Source: Craspedostauros australis (taxonomy: Eukaryota; Bacillariophyta; Bacillariophyceae; Mastogloiales; Achnanthaceae). From it: 64,000 nt of DNA. Below, piece by piece: positions 43,184-54,700 of this stretch. The stretch is taken from the NCBI GenBank assembly GCA_026770025.1, contig JAMXDE010000008.1:1116001-1180000 (forward strand). The letters are read 5' to 3'. The translations under genes and the position numbers were made by a program. The first letter of the stretch is position 1. The number at the start of each line of letters is the position of its first letter. The notes under the pieces were generated by a model. The model worked only from the letters and a program-made list of their open reading frames with translations. It made no database searches and had not been told where the DNA came from.

Positions 43184-44064
43184 AGAATGATGATGCTGCG
43201 AGGGTAGAGCACCTTGTGTGCGCATCCCAATACTGTGATAAAATAGAAGAAGAAGAAGAGAGAGAGAGAGACAGGTGATCAATTTGAGTTCTGCCCGCGC
43301 GTCGCTCGTACTTCAACGAGAGAGGCGGGCTGTTGTGGATGGTGATTGTTTGGAGGAACACCGCCACAGACCATGCGTCAACACAGACACCCAAAGCTCG
43401 GTCTACTACCGATGATAATGGCTGCTGCTGGTTGTTGCGAAGAGGATCTGTACGGGCATGCTTTCTTCTTTCGGCTACGAGTAAAGTGCGAACTGTAATA
43501 TTATACGAACGAATGCTCGTAGGTCGGAAGGCGTCTGTAGGAGCGTTATCGGTTCCAGAGTGTTGGTTGGTAATATGCAGATTTTTCTAGTTTGTGCTTT
43601 TTATGTTGTGGTTGATGGTGATGATCATGGTGGTGATCATCGTTGATGTGATGGGTCACACCTTGTGCTTCACGTTTTAGAGTTGACGCCTGTCATCTTG
43701 CGATCGGAAAGGAGAAAAGGTCATTCTGGTCGTTGAACCAGAAAAGATCCCTGTCCCACCAACCAAGAAACCCACAATGGAGGTGTCAAGAAAGATGATG
43801 GCTCTCTGTGCCTGTTCCGGTGCCAATGCTTCAGCTCGGGCCGGCTCGGCCTAGACCGGCCATGCCTTCATCCACCTCAACTCGAGCGTGTCTCTTGTTG
43901 CTGCGTTGAAGGCTTCCCCCGTGACTATCGTTGCTGAGGTTGCGCGATGGCGGATGATGGTCGTCGGAAAGATCCGAGGACGTTCGCTGGTGGTGGAGTG
44001 AGTGTAGCACGGCAATGGTGCGTGCTCCGTACTCTGTACTCTGTCGCATGAGCTCTCTGTCTCT
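43184..44064. other. Convergent 3' spacer with AAG/GA repeat
   Basis: An AGA/GA-rich tract (about 43245-43272) lies soon after the oxygenase stop, and TACGAGTA occurs at 43476-43483. No gene is recognised. Confidence 0.5.
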
Positions 44065-44496
44065 CTAGTACTCCTCCTCCTCGTCACCCTCCTCGATGTT
44101 CATGCCTGGCATCTGCTGGGCCAGCTCATCGATGGAGGAGACGCGGGCGGAAGGCGAGGTGAGATCGAAGCAATCAGAGAGGATGTTGTCGGCTGTGTCG
44201 CGCGGGAGGTAGGCCTGCACGATCTCGCGAAGGCGGTCATTCTCGTCACGCAGCGAGTAGTAGTCCTGACGCAGGGATTCGATCAAGAACTTGGTGCGGA
44301 CTCCGCTCTTTTTCTTCTTCTTCTTTCCATCGCGGTGGCGGCGGCTGCGGCGGGGTTCCTCCATCTTGCTTGTGTTTGTTTGTTTGCGGTTCTTTGACGT
44401 TTGTTCTGCTTCCGCTGAGGATGCTGGTGATGATGATGAGTTTTGTGTGAAGATGGTTGGAGAGGCATCCGCGGACAGAGGATGCCTTTTTGCCAT
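44065..44496 (-). CDS. Small basic leucine-zipper-like protein
   Basis: Taking the ATG at 44496, this is a 143-residue protein. A Ser-rich start is followed by a highly basic patch (RRSRRHRDGKKKKKK) and then an amphipathic heptad stretch (FLIESLRQDYYSLRDENDRLREIV) like the zipper of bZIP proteins. The C-terminus is acidic (EEGDEEEEY). A full bZIP basic region with the N..A...R signature is not evident, so DNA binding is uncertain. The frame stays open upstream to 44865, so the start could be earlier. I do not recognise a named family. Confidence 0.6.
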   Translation of the reverse strand: MAKRHPLSADASPTIFTQNSSSSPASSAEAEQTSKNRKQTNTSKMEEPRRSRRHRDGKKKKKKSGVRTKFLIESLRQDYYSLRDENDRLREIVQAYLPRDTADNILSDCFDLTSPSARVSSIDELAQQMPGMNIEEGDEEEEY

Positions 44497-45939
44497 CGTG
44501 GCACCTCTCTCGTGATCTTTCTCCTTCGTGACACCTTGCGTGGTGCTAATACGAGAGCAAGAAGAAGAGGAGACGCCGCCTTCGTTCTCGTTGTCATGGG
44601 CGCTTTGTTCTGTTGCGTGGATTCCGCCCAACGGAGCAAAAGGCTGTGGGGCTGACGCCAACAAGGTGTTTGGCTTCGCGCCGCCCACGATGACTATTCC
44701 ATGTTCTTCGCCCCGCCAACGATGACTGCATTTGCGAGATTTCATTTTACGACCGCTGAGTCCAACCCCATCTGGCGTTTGTTCTTCGATGAGAACACCA
44801 AGACGCAGCATCTGCGTTGATCCAACCGGCAATTGGCGAAGAACGCGAGACCGAGAGTCCAACACACGTCACGCAATGTTCGACGAAAAAAGTGAATTTG
44901 ACCCGAACGAACACAACGAACGCGGTTGCGGATTTCCGTTGTGGTCGCCGGACAAGGGAAGGCGGGATGGCGGTTTTTGTTGGTGGACGCCAAACGGAAA
45001 CAGTTAGCTGGTGGCAGGAGGAGTGCTAAAAAACGAAACGTGTGCCCCACACGACCCGTGGAAAGCGCGGTGATGAAAAGTGATAACGTACGATAACGTA
45101 CGTCCATGCGTACATAGGACGAAGCCACGTGCGCGCTGCCACACCAGCTATCAACCCACTCCGAGAAAAAGTTTGGCATGCACATCACATGGTGGATTTG
45201 CTGTTGAGTCGACCCCGCCAGTTACAGTAGTGCTGAACCAGAAGCACGCAAACACACGCAAAAAAGTCAAACCTGGGACGTTTCATACAGTGGCCGGCCA
45301 GCTTGTGTGCGGTGCAACAACGTGAGGCGAAGAAGTGGGCGCCTCGGTGCTACTTACGAGCTTCACAGATGGACGCCTTGCTCCTCTTCTCCCACTCACT
45401 GGTTCCCAATCCTCACGATACACCCAGCAAAACTTATTGCCGCACCACAACTCGCGCGAGAGTGATCCAGTACACCACGCTGGAACACACAAGTGCTGAT
45501 ACTTGCGCGCCCAATGCGTGGACTTGGCGCGGATCACAAAAGCCTCGGCCTCACATCATCACAAAACGACCCGCGGGAGACATCATCTCACACGCACATC
45601 GCACACATTATTCCATAGCATCGCCAACACACCCAGAGCACCGCCTCAACGCATCACCAAAGCAGCACAAAAGGGAACGCAAAGACAACGCAAAAGCCGA
45701 CAAGGACGAGAACGCACGCCGAAGTGCATGAGGAAGTGGGGAACGGACCACCAACCAAGAGAGTATTGGCACGGGAACGGAGGAAAGAAGTGAGCCTCTG
45801 AGTATCATCGGAGCGTTCGGGTGTTTGAGGAGAAGACGCCGCTGGCAATCGCAGACGCACACGCAAGTAGACACGGGCACAGACACAGGCACAGACACAG
45901 GCACAAACGCATTGCGTCAGTGACAACAACAACAGCAGA
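44497..45939. promoter_or_regulatory. Divergent spacer before poly(A) polymerase
   Basis: This 1.4 kb lies between divergent genes. It contains a near-palindromic GATAACGTACGATAACGTACG (around 45079) and an A/C-rich leader with ACAGGC repeats (about 45880-45906) before the poly(A) polymerase start. No further gene is supported. Confidence 0.5.
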
Positions 45940-48621
45940 ATGGGAGAGGAAAGGAACCAGCAACGCATGACCATGGAACATCCCGTGGATCTGCGGTACA
46001 GGAGCAAGCAAGACGACGAGAGATCGGTGCACTCCTCAAGCGCGTCCTCGTTCGTCGTCTCCAACATGCAAAGCAGCGGCGCTGCCTGCGACGTGCCCTC
46101 CGGAGGAGCTCTGCAAGTGATCGGTGGACGATGGGACAGCGCGCAAATGCAAACACAAGCGCATCCACACCCACTTCCGCAGCCACACCGCATCGGAGGG
46201 TCGCAGCACAGCACCTCCAGCCACAGCAGATCGTCCAGGCCGCATCAGTACTCGAGACGGAGTTCGTCTGCATCCGATGATCGCTCGTACACCAGCAGAA
46301 GCAGCATGACCATCACCACGAACGGCAGCAAGGGGAGCAGAGGCAGTAAGGGAAGCCGGGGGAGCAAGAGCAGCTGTGGCAGCAACCGATCGCGCCGATC
46401 CAGCAGCTGGAAGGGCGCACATCAGCAGCAGGGCCATCAGCAGCAGCAGGGCCATCAGCAGCAGCAGCAGTATTCTCATCACAGGCAATCTCATCACCAG
46501 CACTCGCAACACCACTCGCAACATCAACAGCAGCAACAGCAGCAGCAACGCTTTCACAGCCTGGCACGCAGCTTCTCCGATCCACACATCAACAACAGTG
46601 CGATCAACGGGATGGGCGCGGGAATGGGAATGGTATATGTTCCCAAGCGTCCCACAGTCCACGAATCAACTGTTATCAAGAGGCACATGGATCGGCTGCG
46701 CCAGGCGTTGGAGGATCAAGGATGCTGCGCCAGCGAGCAGAACGAGATGAAGCGCCGCAATGTCTTGATCATTCTTGAATCCATAGTAGCCGATTGGGTG
46801 GCTCGACTCCGCTCCAAATCACACCAAGACCGACTGAACCGAACGACACAGCACGTGGACAACGAAGCAACGGATTCGCGTTGTGATGCGTGCGCCCAAC
46901 CAGCACTCGTCACCTTCGGCAGCTACAGATTAGGTGTCCACCGTCACGACTCAGACATGGACATTTTATTGGTTTGCCCCGCCGATCTCTGCACGCGAAC
47001 GGAATTCTTTGGCTCGTTCGTGGATCTTTTGGAGGAACTCGTGGAATGCACTGACATCCACGCCATCGCCACGGCGTTCACCCCGGTCATCAAATTCAAG
47101 ATCCAGGGGTTGTCCATCGATCTGCTCTTCGGTAACGTCCAAGATGATACCAAGCTGCGGCGATTCCACGAACAACGCAAGGCCCAGCGGGCATCACCAC
47201 CACAAACCTCGGTTCCAGCAGAATCAGCATCCGATGGGAACTTGCATAACGCAGATGATGCCAGTGCACCGCTCGCAACCAAGATTCCAGACACAAACCC
47301 GAGTGACGATGAGGGCAGCGCAACTGTTCCTGCATCACCAGTGACATTGCCCACGCCCATCACCTCCACGGTGGAGAGCAAGGATGCGGATGCCTCGGGT
47401 TCTGCTGGGCAGAACAAACAGCAAGATCCCGAGACCGATTTGCACTACTGTATCGATGACACCGATTTGCAAGGCATCGACGAACCTGGCGTGCGCTCCC
47501 TCAACGGCGCGCGCGTCACCCAGATGCTACTCGAGATGGTGCCCCATCCACAAACCTTCCGTCTGGTGTTGCGCACCGTCAAGGAATGGGCCAACGTCCG
47601 CGGCATCTACTCGAACGTCCTCGGATTCCTCGGCGGCATCAACCTCGCCATCATGACTGCATGGATCTGCATGAGCTACCCCGAGCAGGAGTCGCCAGAT
47701 GAGCTCCTCATCGTCTTCTTCCGCACCTTCGCTGCATGGAAGTGGCCCCAGGCGCTCACCCTCACCCCCATCCAGACCCACGCCGCACCAGGAGTCCCAT
47801 CCATGCCCGTTTGGAACCCGGACGCCAACCCGCGCGACCGCCATCACCTCATGCCCATCATCACACCGGCCTACCCGGCCATGAACTCCAGCTACAACGT
47901 CGGTGGCTCACAGCTCCGCAGAATTAAAGACGAATTCGCGCGCACAGCCATCGCTCTGGATGAGTACGACCAGCTGCGACAGCTCCATCCGGAGCAGTAC
48001 GACGATGACTACGAGGTTTGCATCGATGGCGTCAGCGAGACCAGGCGTGCCAACCACAAGATCGCCTCCATCCTCTTCGCCAAGTCCAGCTTCCTGCGCC
48101 AGCACATGCACTTCCTCCATGTCACCATCCGTGCCACCAAGCTCGAAAGCTTCCAAAAGTGGTTCCAGTTCTGCGAATCCAGACTGCGTGTCCTCGTCTC
48201 GACGCTCGAGACGCCGCAGATGAACGCATGGCCCCATGCCAAGTTCTTCTCCAGGAAACGCAAGCATGCCAACAGCCCACACGAGACACACTGTCTCATC
48301 GCGTTGCGATTTGCACCCATGGCGGAGAACGTTAATCTCCGTCCCATCATCATGGACTTCCTCCAGAAGATGAACTCCTGTCCGGAGCGCGACGAGCACA
48401 TGGACCTCCTCGTCGCTCACGTCCTTCAGAAGGACATCCCGGGCTGGATCTACCGCCGAGTGGAAGGCAAGCCCACGAAGCTCAAGTGCTCCACGCCGCC
48501 ACCCACCGTGCCAGCGGCCACCACCGGCCTCACACCCAACATGGCCAAGATGAAAACAGCGCAGAAGGACCAAGATGATGACTTCACCTCACCTGAGAAA
48601 CGCCCGCGCACTGCCACATAA
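45940..48621 (+). CDS. Nuclear poly(A) polymerase
   Basis: This is an 893-residue, single-exon protein that adds poly(A) tails to pre-mRNA in the nucleus. The first 210 residues are Ser/His/Gln-rich low complexity. The nucleotidyltransferase core has FGSYRLG (G327, S328) and catalytic aspartates D339 and D341 (DSDMD), with the third at about D394 (LSIDLLFG). Family hallmarks follow: VKEWANVRGIYSNVLGFLGG and PVWNPDANPRDRHHLMPIIT, TPAYPAMNSSYNV, then the C-terminal RNA-binding domain. A disordered insert of about 80 residues (about 417-500), rich in Ser, Pro and Asp, sits between the third aspartate and the helix DLQGIDEPGVRSLNG. Catalytic residues are complete. Confidence 0.95.
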   Translation: MGEERNQQRMTMEHPVDLRYRSKQDDERSVHSSSASSFVVSNMQSSGAACDVPSGGALQVIGGRWDSAQMQTQAHPHPLPQPHRIGGSQHSTSSHSRSSRPHQYSRRSSSASDDRSYTSRSSMTITTNGSKGSRGSKGSRGSKSSCGSNRSRRSSSWKGAHQQQGHQQQQGHQQQQQYSHHRQSHHQHSQHHSQHQQQQQQQQRFHSLARSFSDPHINNSAINGMGAGMGMVYVPKRPTVHESTVIKRHMDRLRQALEDQGCCASEQNEMKRRNVLIILESIVADWVARLRSKSHQDRLNRTTQHVDNEATDSRCDACAQPALVTFGSYRLGVHRHDSDMDILLVCPADLCTRTEFFGSFVDLLEELVECTDIHAIATAFTPVIKFKIQGLSIDLLFGNVQDDTKLRRFHEQRKAQRASPPQTSVPAESASDGNLHNADDASAPLATKIPDTNPSDDEGSATVPASPVTLPTPITSTVESKDADASGSAGQNKQQDPETDLHYCIDDTDLQGIDEPGVRSLNGARVTQMLLEMVPHPQTFRLVLRTVKEWANVRGIYSNVLGFLGGINLAIMTAWICMSYPEQESPDELLIVFFRTFAAWKWPQALTLTPIQTHAAPGVPSMPVWNPDANPRDRHHLMPIITPAYPAMNSSYNVGGSQLRRIKDEFARTAIALDEYDQLRQLHPEQYDDDYEVCIDGVSETRRANHKIASILFAKSSFLRQHMHFLHVTIRATKLESFQKWFQFCESRLRVLVSTLETPQMNAWPHAKFFSRKRKHANSPHETHCLIALRFAPMAENVNLRPIIMDFLQKMNSCPERDEHMDLLVAHVLQKDIPGWIYRRVEGKPTKLKCSTPPPTVPAATTGLTPNMAKMKTAQKDQDDDFTSPEKRPRTAT

Positions 48622-49155
48622 AAAACAAACCACATGAACAAAACAAAGCAAAAACAATGAAATAATAACACCACTCATAACAAATATTATACCACAAGCA
48701 AATGGTATTTCAATAGAACCTGTGACCACAGCAGCAACAAGATTAGACTCTGGGGTGGAGCAGAGTAGTTCCTCGTTGAGCCATGTCAGCGTTTGGATAT
48801 GTCTGCACGAACTGCGAGTGCTGTGCTGCCTGTCTTCCTTGAGCCGAGTGCGATGATGCCATTGTGATGTATTCCTGGTGTGCAACTGTCGGTCTATTTC
48901 AGCGTACCACGCGCAGGTGAATCGTATGGTGCCCTCCTCTTGCTTGTCCTCTGGAGAGTACTGTGTTGATGTTGCACAAGTCACAACCTTGACTGCTCCT
49001 ACGAGAGTACACTTTATGACAACTACATACACTCAGTTTGTGCGGCAAGCTCTTACACTCGTACATCGTGGCATACTCGTATGGGCGCATGGCATCATCG
49101 AATCACATGGCGCAGAGCAAAGTATTGCAGATTACTGAAGCTTTCCACTCAATAA
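48622..49155. other. Convergent 3' spacer, poly(A) polymerase and ClpP
   Basis: Both genes end here. TACTCGTA occurs at 49074-49081, shortly after a related ACTCGTAC. The poly(A) polymerase stop is followed by an A-rich stretch. No gene is seen. Confidence 0.55.
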
Positions 49156-50531
49156 TTACAATTGGGTGTCAGTCTCCTTGCTGTACTCCAGGACACGGTC
49201 GATGAGACCGTAGTCCATGGCCTCGTAGGCGCTCAGGAAGTTGTCGCGATCCAAATCCTTGACGATCTGCTCCGTGGTCTGTCCGGTCATCATGGAGTAC
49301 ATCTTGACCAAGTTGTCGCGGATCTTCATGATCTGGCCGGCCTCGACCTTGATATCCTCGGCCTGTCCCTGGGCACCACCCATCGGCTGATGGATCATGG
49401 TGCGCGAGGATGGCAACGCCAGTCGCTTGCCCTTGCTTCCGGCCGCCAAGATGAAGGAAGCCATGCTGGCAGCCAACCCCAGGTTGATGGTGATGACCTC
49501 GGACTGGATGTGCTGCATGCAATCGTAGATGGCCAATCCCGAGATGACGGAACCTCCAGGGCAGTTGATGTAGAGGTAGATTGGCTTCGAGGAGTCCTCG
49601 GAGTCCAGGTACAGCATGACGCCGATGATCTGATTGGCAAGCTCGTCGTCGATTTCGCTACCCAAGAAGATGATGCGTTCTCTGTAAAGGCGGTTGTAAA
49701 TATCAACCCTGCGTGTATCGGTAACAGTCGTCGTCGATATCGTCGTTGCGGTTATCGTGATGGCCGTCGTTTCGAGATGTGTGATGGTGGATGCATTTGG
49801 CGGCAGGAGGGGAGGGCAATGAATTCAATAATCACCGGGTGTTTGAGCAAGGAAGCATACAAGGTGGTGCAACCACTGCAGATGCCTGGGACAACGAAAG
49901 TTCAGGACGGCAAGCGCAGCATCACAAAAACAATGGCACAATGCAGTACACGATTTGGTTGCCTGCGAGTGAATTGCATAATGTGAACGCACCAGTCAGC
50001 CTGCTGCGATCCTGGAACGCGGTAGGCAACCTTGGGGACACCGATTGGCATCATCTTGATGTCGTTGCGTGTGGATGAACGGCCAGTGGATGCGCTAACT
50101 CTCGACATGATCTGCGACTTGGACATTGGCGAAACGACGCCATGGCTGCGTGGCACGAAAGATGGAGCTGTGATGGCATGGCGATCGAAGTATGGCCGTT
50201 GCGTGATGAGCCGGCGTGGTGTGGAAGGAGACAGACATGTGGTTAGATCGGCAAGTAGATATGGCGCAGGATGCGGATGATGGCAAGATGGCAACGGCGA
50301 TCACCAAGTCGATGCGAGGATGAGGATGAAAAGGTGCCGAGGTGTGGGAGATGGTCGGTGCAGACAAGACGGGAGCACCGAAGCATCCGCACTGCCGGTG
50401 CTCCGTGGAGCAGTATCGTGCTTGGATCCAACCACGTGCAAAAACGATCCAAATCCACAACACCACTCACCGTATCCATGCACCGCGCACATGAGCGCTG
50501 AGAGTGCGAGGAAGGTAATGGAAGAGCGCAT
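49156..50531 (-). CDS. clpP: Plastid ClpP protease subunit
   Basis: Three exons are inferred: 50531-50471, 50167-49993 and 49708-49156, giving 262 residues. Introns are GTGAGT...CACAG (303 bp) and GTGCGT...CGCAG (284 bp). Exon 1 is a signal peptide ending AVHG; across the junction comes YAPSFVP, placing an aromatic residue right after the likely cleavage site, then a Ser/Arg-rich transit stretch. The mature part starts near [15 protein letters not shown] and joins ADW to [16 protein letters not shown]. The catalytic Ser (GLAASMAS, about 160), His (MIHQP, about 185) and Asp (KDLDRDNF) are all present, so the serine protease ring subunit should be active. It would degrade plastid stromal proteins together with a ClpC-type ATPase. 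Confidence 0.94.
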
Positions 50532-51705
50532 GACGGATCTGTCGGTTGTGTGCGTTCGGTATAGATATCCGAGAAGGTGCAATGTGATGTGATGCGATGT
50601 GGGCAGGGCCGGTCTTGTTTGGCTGTGTGGCAGGACAATCAGGATGGCAATGGCGATGATGCCAACAACAACCGAGGTGAGAGGAAGTGCATCTTCTTCG
50701 TGTCAGTCCACATGAAAACTCCCTGCATTCACGTTGGGCAGAACTTCCACGAAGACGATCGCCGCGTTTTTGCTTGTTGGTGTTGTTGGTACAGAGAGAG
50801 GACTGAAGTAGGCGTTATCTGTGCAACAACGCAGTTCTTCCTTCCAAATGGCGAAAAAGACAAGACACGTCACCATTGTATCGTTGCGGTTGGTGGTCAG
50901 ACGAACGACATTCGACCATGAGATTCTACACACAAACTCAAACTACCAGCACTGTCTCTTTAGAGTACGGCATTCGGCAGCGGGAGTGTGTGATGCTTTC
51001 CTCCTCCTCTCTTCTTCCCATGCGCCCCCTCAACCTGCTCAACCATCCAATAATTCATGTGGTGTTGTACAACAAATTCAGTCCCGATGCTGGCGTTGAC
51101 CAGGTCAATCGTTTCTGTCAAGAGATGGACATCGCTTCGAGAAATGGTCTCAGCGGATACAACTGCAGAGCAGCAGAGTTTCACATGAAACAAAATATAA
51201 TAGTACACATGCTTGGTGAGGCATGCTCCAGGTTCCATTCATCCACAACAATGCACATGCATGGAGATCTCCATCTGTCTGCACATGTTCGTCAGAATCC
51301 AACGATCCTGATAGAGTCTGAACGAACCTTCTCACCGTTTCTCCGCTCTTCTTTTCAGGAACCACTGTAAAAGCTATATTCCCGCAACTCCATTTGGGAT
51401 CATCGACTACTTCGACAAACTTCTTGGCATTCTGTCACAAAATGAGAACCACCCATCGCAAACACGCAAACACACCAACACCACCCAAATCTCCACGTCT
51501 CTTGGCTTGCAGTAGTCATACAATACATGACCATCCACTAACATCGACATCAACATCACCGTCAACATCAGTACCAACGTGGAGATCACCACCATACCAT
51601 CACCTCTCTGTCTTTCACACTGCCCAATCCAATCCAATCCAAACCATTACAATCCAATCCATTATAATCCAATCGAACAACGACACCACAGGTCTCCAGT
51701 GCAGC
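50532..51705. promoter_or_regulatory. Divergent spacer, ClpP and PPR copy 2, with arm boundary
   Basis: The inner end of the right duplication arm lies here, near 51378-51420. Upstream of it the sequence is unrelated to the flank of the left arm. From 51400 to 51705 the DNA matches the region 5' of PPR copy 1, but with shorter simple repeats. No further gene is recognised. Confidence 0.6.
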
Positions 51706-54700
51706 ATGAGGAGGTCAATCTGCAGACGGTTGGTTGCCTCCCACCTTCGCGACCTCCGCAGCCTTTCGAGGACCGCCATCTGCTCGGGAGACGCAGTGCA
51801 GGCGAGGTCCAGCCTGCCGTTTTCCTCGTTCACGAGGAATGCAACGCTCGCGGGCACACCTGACATCACGACCGCTCCATCTACGTGGAATACGTACAGA
51901 CGGCTCTCTGCATCCACGCAACCGTCTGCACCAGGAGCCACTCCTCCCAGCGATGCAACTACTGCAGCTGACACTACCACCACCAGCAGTGGCAATAGCG
52001 GCAACACCAGCAACCAGAGCCTGTCCGCATCCACCAACGAATTCCTTGAGAGCCTGAAGCAACCCAACCGCGATCCCAACAGGCAGTACAGCGAGGAGTG
52101 CTACCGACTGCTGGAGGCATGGATGCATGTGGCACGGACTCACAAGAGCCACCGTGCTGCCAAGGATGGCGAAGCGCTGTTGCTGGCTGTGGAGGATGAG
52201 ATCATGGAGGGATTGGAGCAAAATCAAATGCCGGAATCCAAACAATCCAAACAACCCAATGCTCTGCGAACATCGCGGTTGCACTACGATCTCATCCTCA
52301 ATGCGTACAGCTCCTGTTCTGCCTCCGTGGAGGTCGCAGAGTCGGCCGAGCGTTTGTTGGGAGAGATGATGTCGAATGCTGGGCAGAGGAAGGAAGTACG
52401 CCCCAACACCAAGAGCTTCAACATCGTCATTTACTGCTGGGCGAAGAGCAAGTCTCCGGATGCTGCCATGCATGTTCAGCGGCTGTATCAGCAGATGCAA
52501 CGCTACCATCAGACAGAATGGGGTGATGCATCATCGCCACCACCTCTGTCATCATCACCGATGGAAGCGAATGAAAGCACTGTGGCGCATGGTACCACAA
52601 GCACGGACAATCTCACTCCTACAACTACAGATGCAGCTACAGCTACGGCCACAGCTGAAGGCACCCACGTTGGCAGCAAGCCCAACGCACGGACCTTGAC
52701 GGGCGTGCTGGAATCGCTGTCCACCATCGACGAGATTCTCTCCCTCCTCAAGTCGGCCATCGACGAGGCCCAACGTGGCTCCCATGAAGCCTTCCCGTTG
52801 GATTCGGTGGTCTTCAGCACCGCCATTCGCACCATCTCTCAAAACCATCGCACCCGCAGCGGCGCAACGGCCGCCGAGAGCATCCTGCGCATGCTGGAGG
52901 GATACGCTGATTCTGTGGGACTGACGAGGGCAACATCCGTCATTGCCAACTCTCAAATCTACTCCATGGTGCTACATGCATGGGCGCAGTGCGAATCCAC
53001 GGAACACCGTGGCGATGCCACTCAGCGTGCGCAGGATATCCTGGTGCACATGGTGGAAGGTTACAAGCAGGGCAAGAACCAGAAGCCCAACACCCGGAGC
53101 TTCACCACATGCATCGGCGCATGGTCCCATTGCGCAAAGAATGTCCCGCATGCAGCCGTCAGGGCGGAGCAACTGCTGGATACTCTGCTGGCATTGCATG
53201 AGGCATTCCCCGATGACACAGACTTTGCTCCAGACACGTCGATTGGGAATGCTGTGCTGTCGGCATGGTCAAGGTCCGACCAATCGATTGATCATGTGCT
53301 GAGGGCGTTCGACAAGCTGAAGACATTCGCACGGCCTGATCTGTTCAGCTACAACTGTCTGTTGCACGCGCACAGCAGGAAAGGCGATGTTCCATCCGCG
53401 CTGGCCTTGTTGGATTGGATGGAGGGAGTGGAACAAGCAACTGATGGTGGTACCGACCACGATGGTGGCGAAGACAGCGATGACCCAAGCAGCATTCGAA
53501 TCATGCCAGACACACTGTCCTACAACAACGTCATGAGCGCCATCGCAAACAGCAGGAGCAACAGTGGCAGCAGTAGCAGAAGTAGTGAAAGTGACGCATC
53601 TGCCTGTGACCCTGAAGAACTGCTGCGACGGATGCTATCCAACAACATCTCACCCAGCATCATCACGTACACCTCTCTCCTTCGCGCGCTGGATGACGTG
53701 GACAGGGCCATGGAGTACTTGGAGGATGACATGATCCCCGATCCTCGACTCCAGCCTGATCATGTCACGTTCGATGTGATGGTGAGGAAATGCAGCAGCG
53801 CCATCAACAGCGCCATCAACAACGGAGACTCGGTTGACACAAGGTCGCATCTGCAAATGTTGGACCGATTGCTGCAACACATGAAGCCCGTTCCCAAACT
53901 TCGTGATTCCATCTTTTGCAACATCATCCAGACTTGCAGCGCCAGACTCGCATCGGCCGGGAGGGACGGCAGCAGCAACCGTCATGGCGATGACATGGCC
54001 GACGAAGAGAGAAGACACGAGGAGTGGATACAGCATGTGGCACCTGTCGTGGCCGAATGCAAGCGACGAGGAGTCGTGTCCAGAAAGGTGCTGATGCTGC
54101 TGAGGAGGGGCAGTATTCGACCATCACGATCGACCATGGAACGAGTCCTTGGAACGGCTGATACTCATTCGATGCCGAGAGAATGGAGCCGGAACGTCCC
54201 ACGGCAGCACCGTCCATAGATCTAACTGCAAACAAGCCACCTCGCAACGACAGCCAATACTCTTCACAGAAATCTACATTTTCGCAGTGATGGGTGAGTG
54301 CAAACTACAGCTTCTGCTTCTTCTGTTTCTTCTTCGTGCGAGTATCTCCATTCACGTCAGAGGTGCTGTCGCTGTTGTCACCATGGTGATTGCTGCTGCC
54401 ATTCTTTTTGCCACCACTGCCACCACCGCCATGGGTTCCGCCCACGTGCACGTCCACGTCCATGTTCATGTTCGTGTCTATGTTCATGGGCACTGTCTGG
54501 ACGACGAAGTCCTCAGCTGACAGAATGTCTTGATCCTTCTTCAGCCGGGTAGACAGCGCGGCCTTCTCGTACGTCTCCATCAAATCCCCAGGCTCCGCCA
54601 TGTCCAACCACCGCGTTTTGACCTGATAGACACTCCGATTGGGAAAGTACTCACGTGCGTACTGCGTCCAACGAATGGGCTCGATGGCTTGCGTCTTCTT

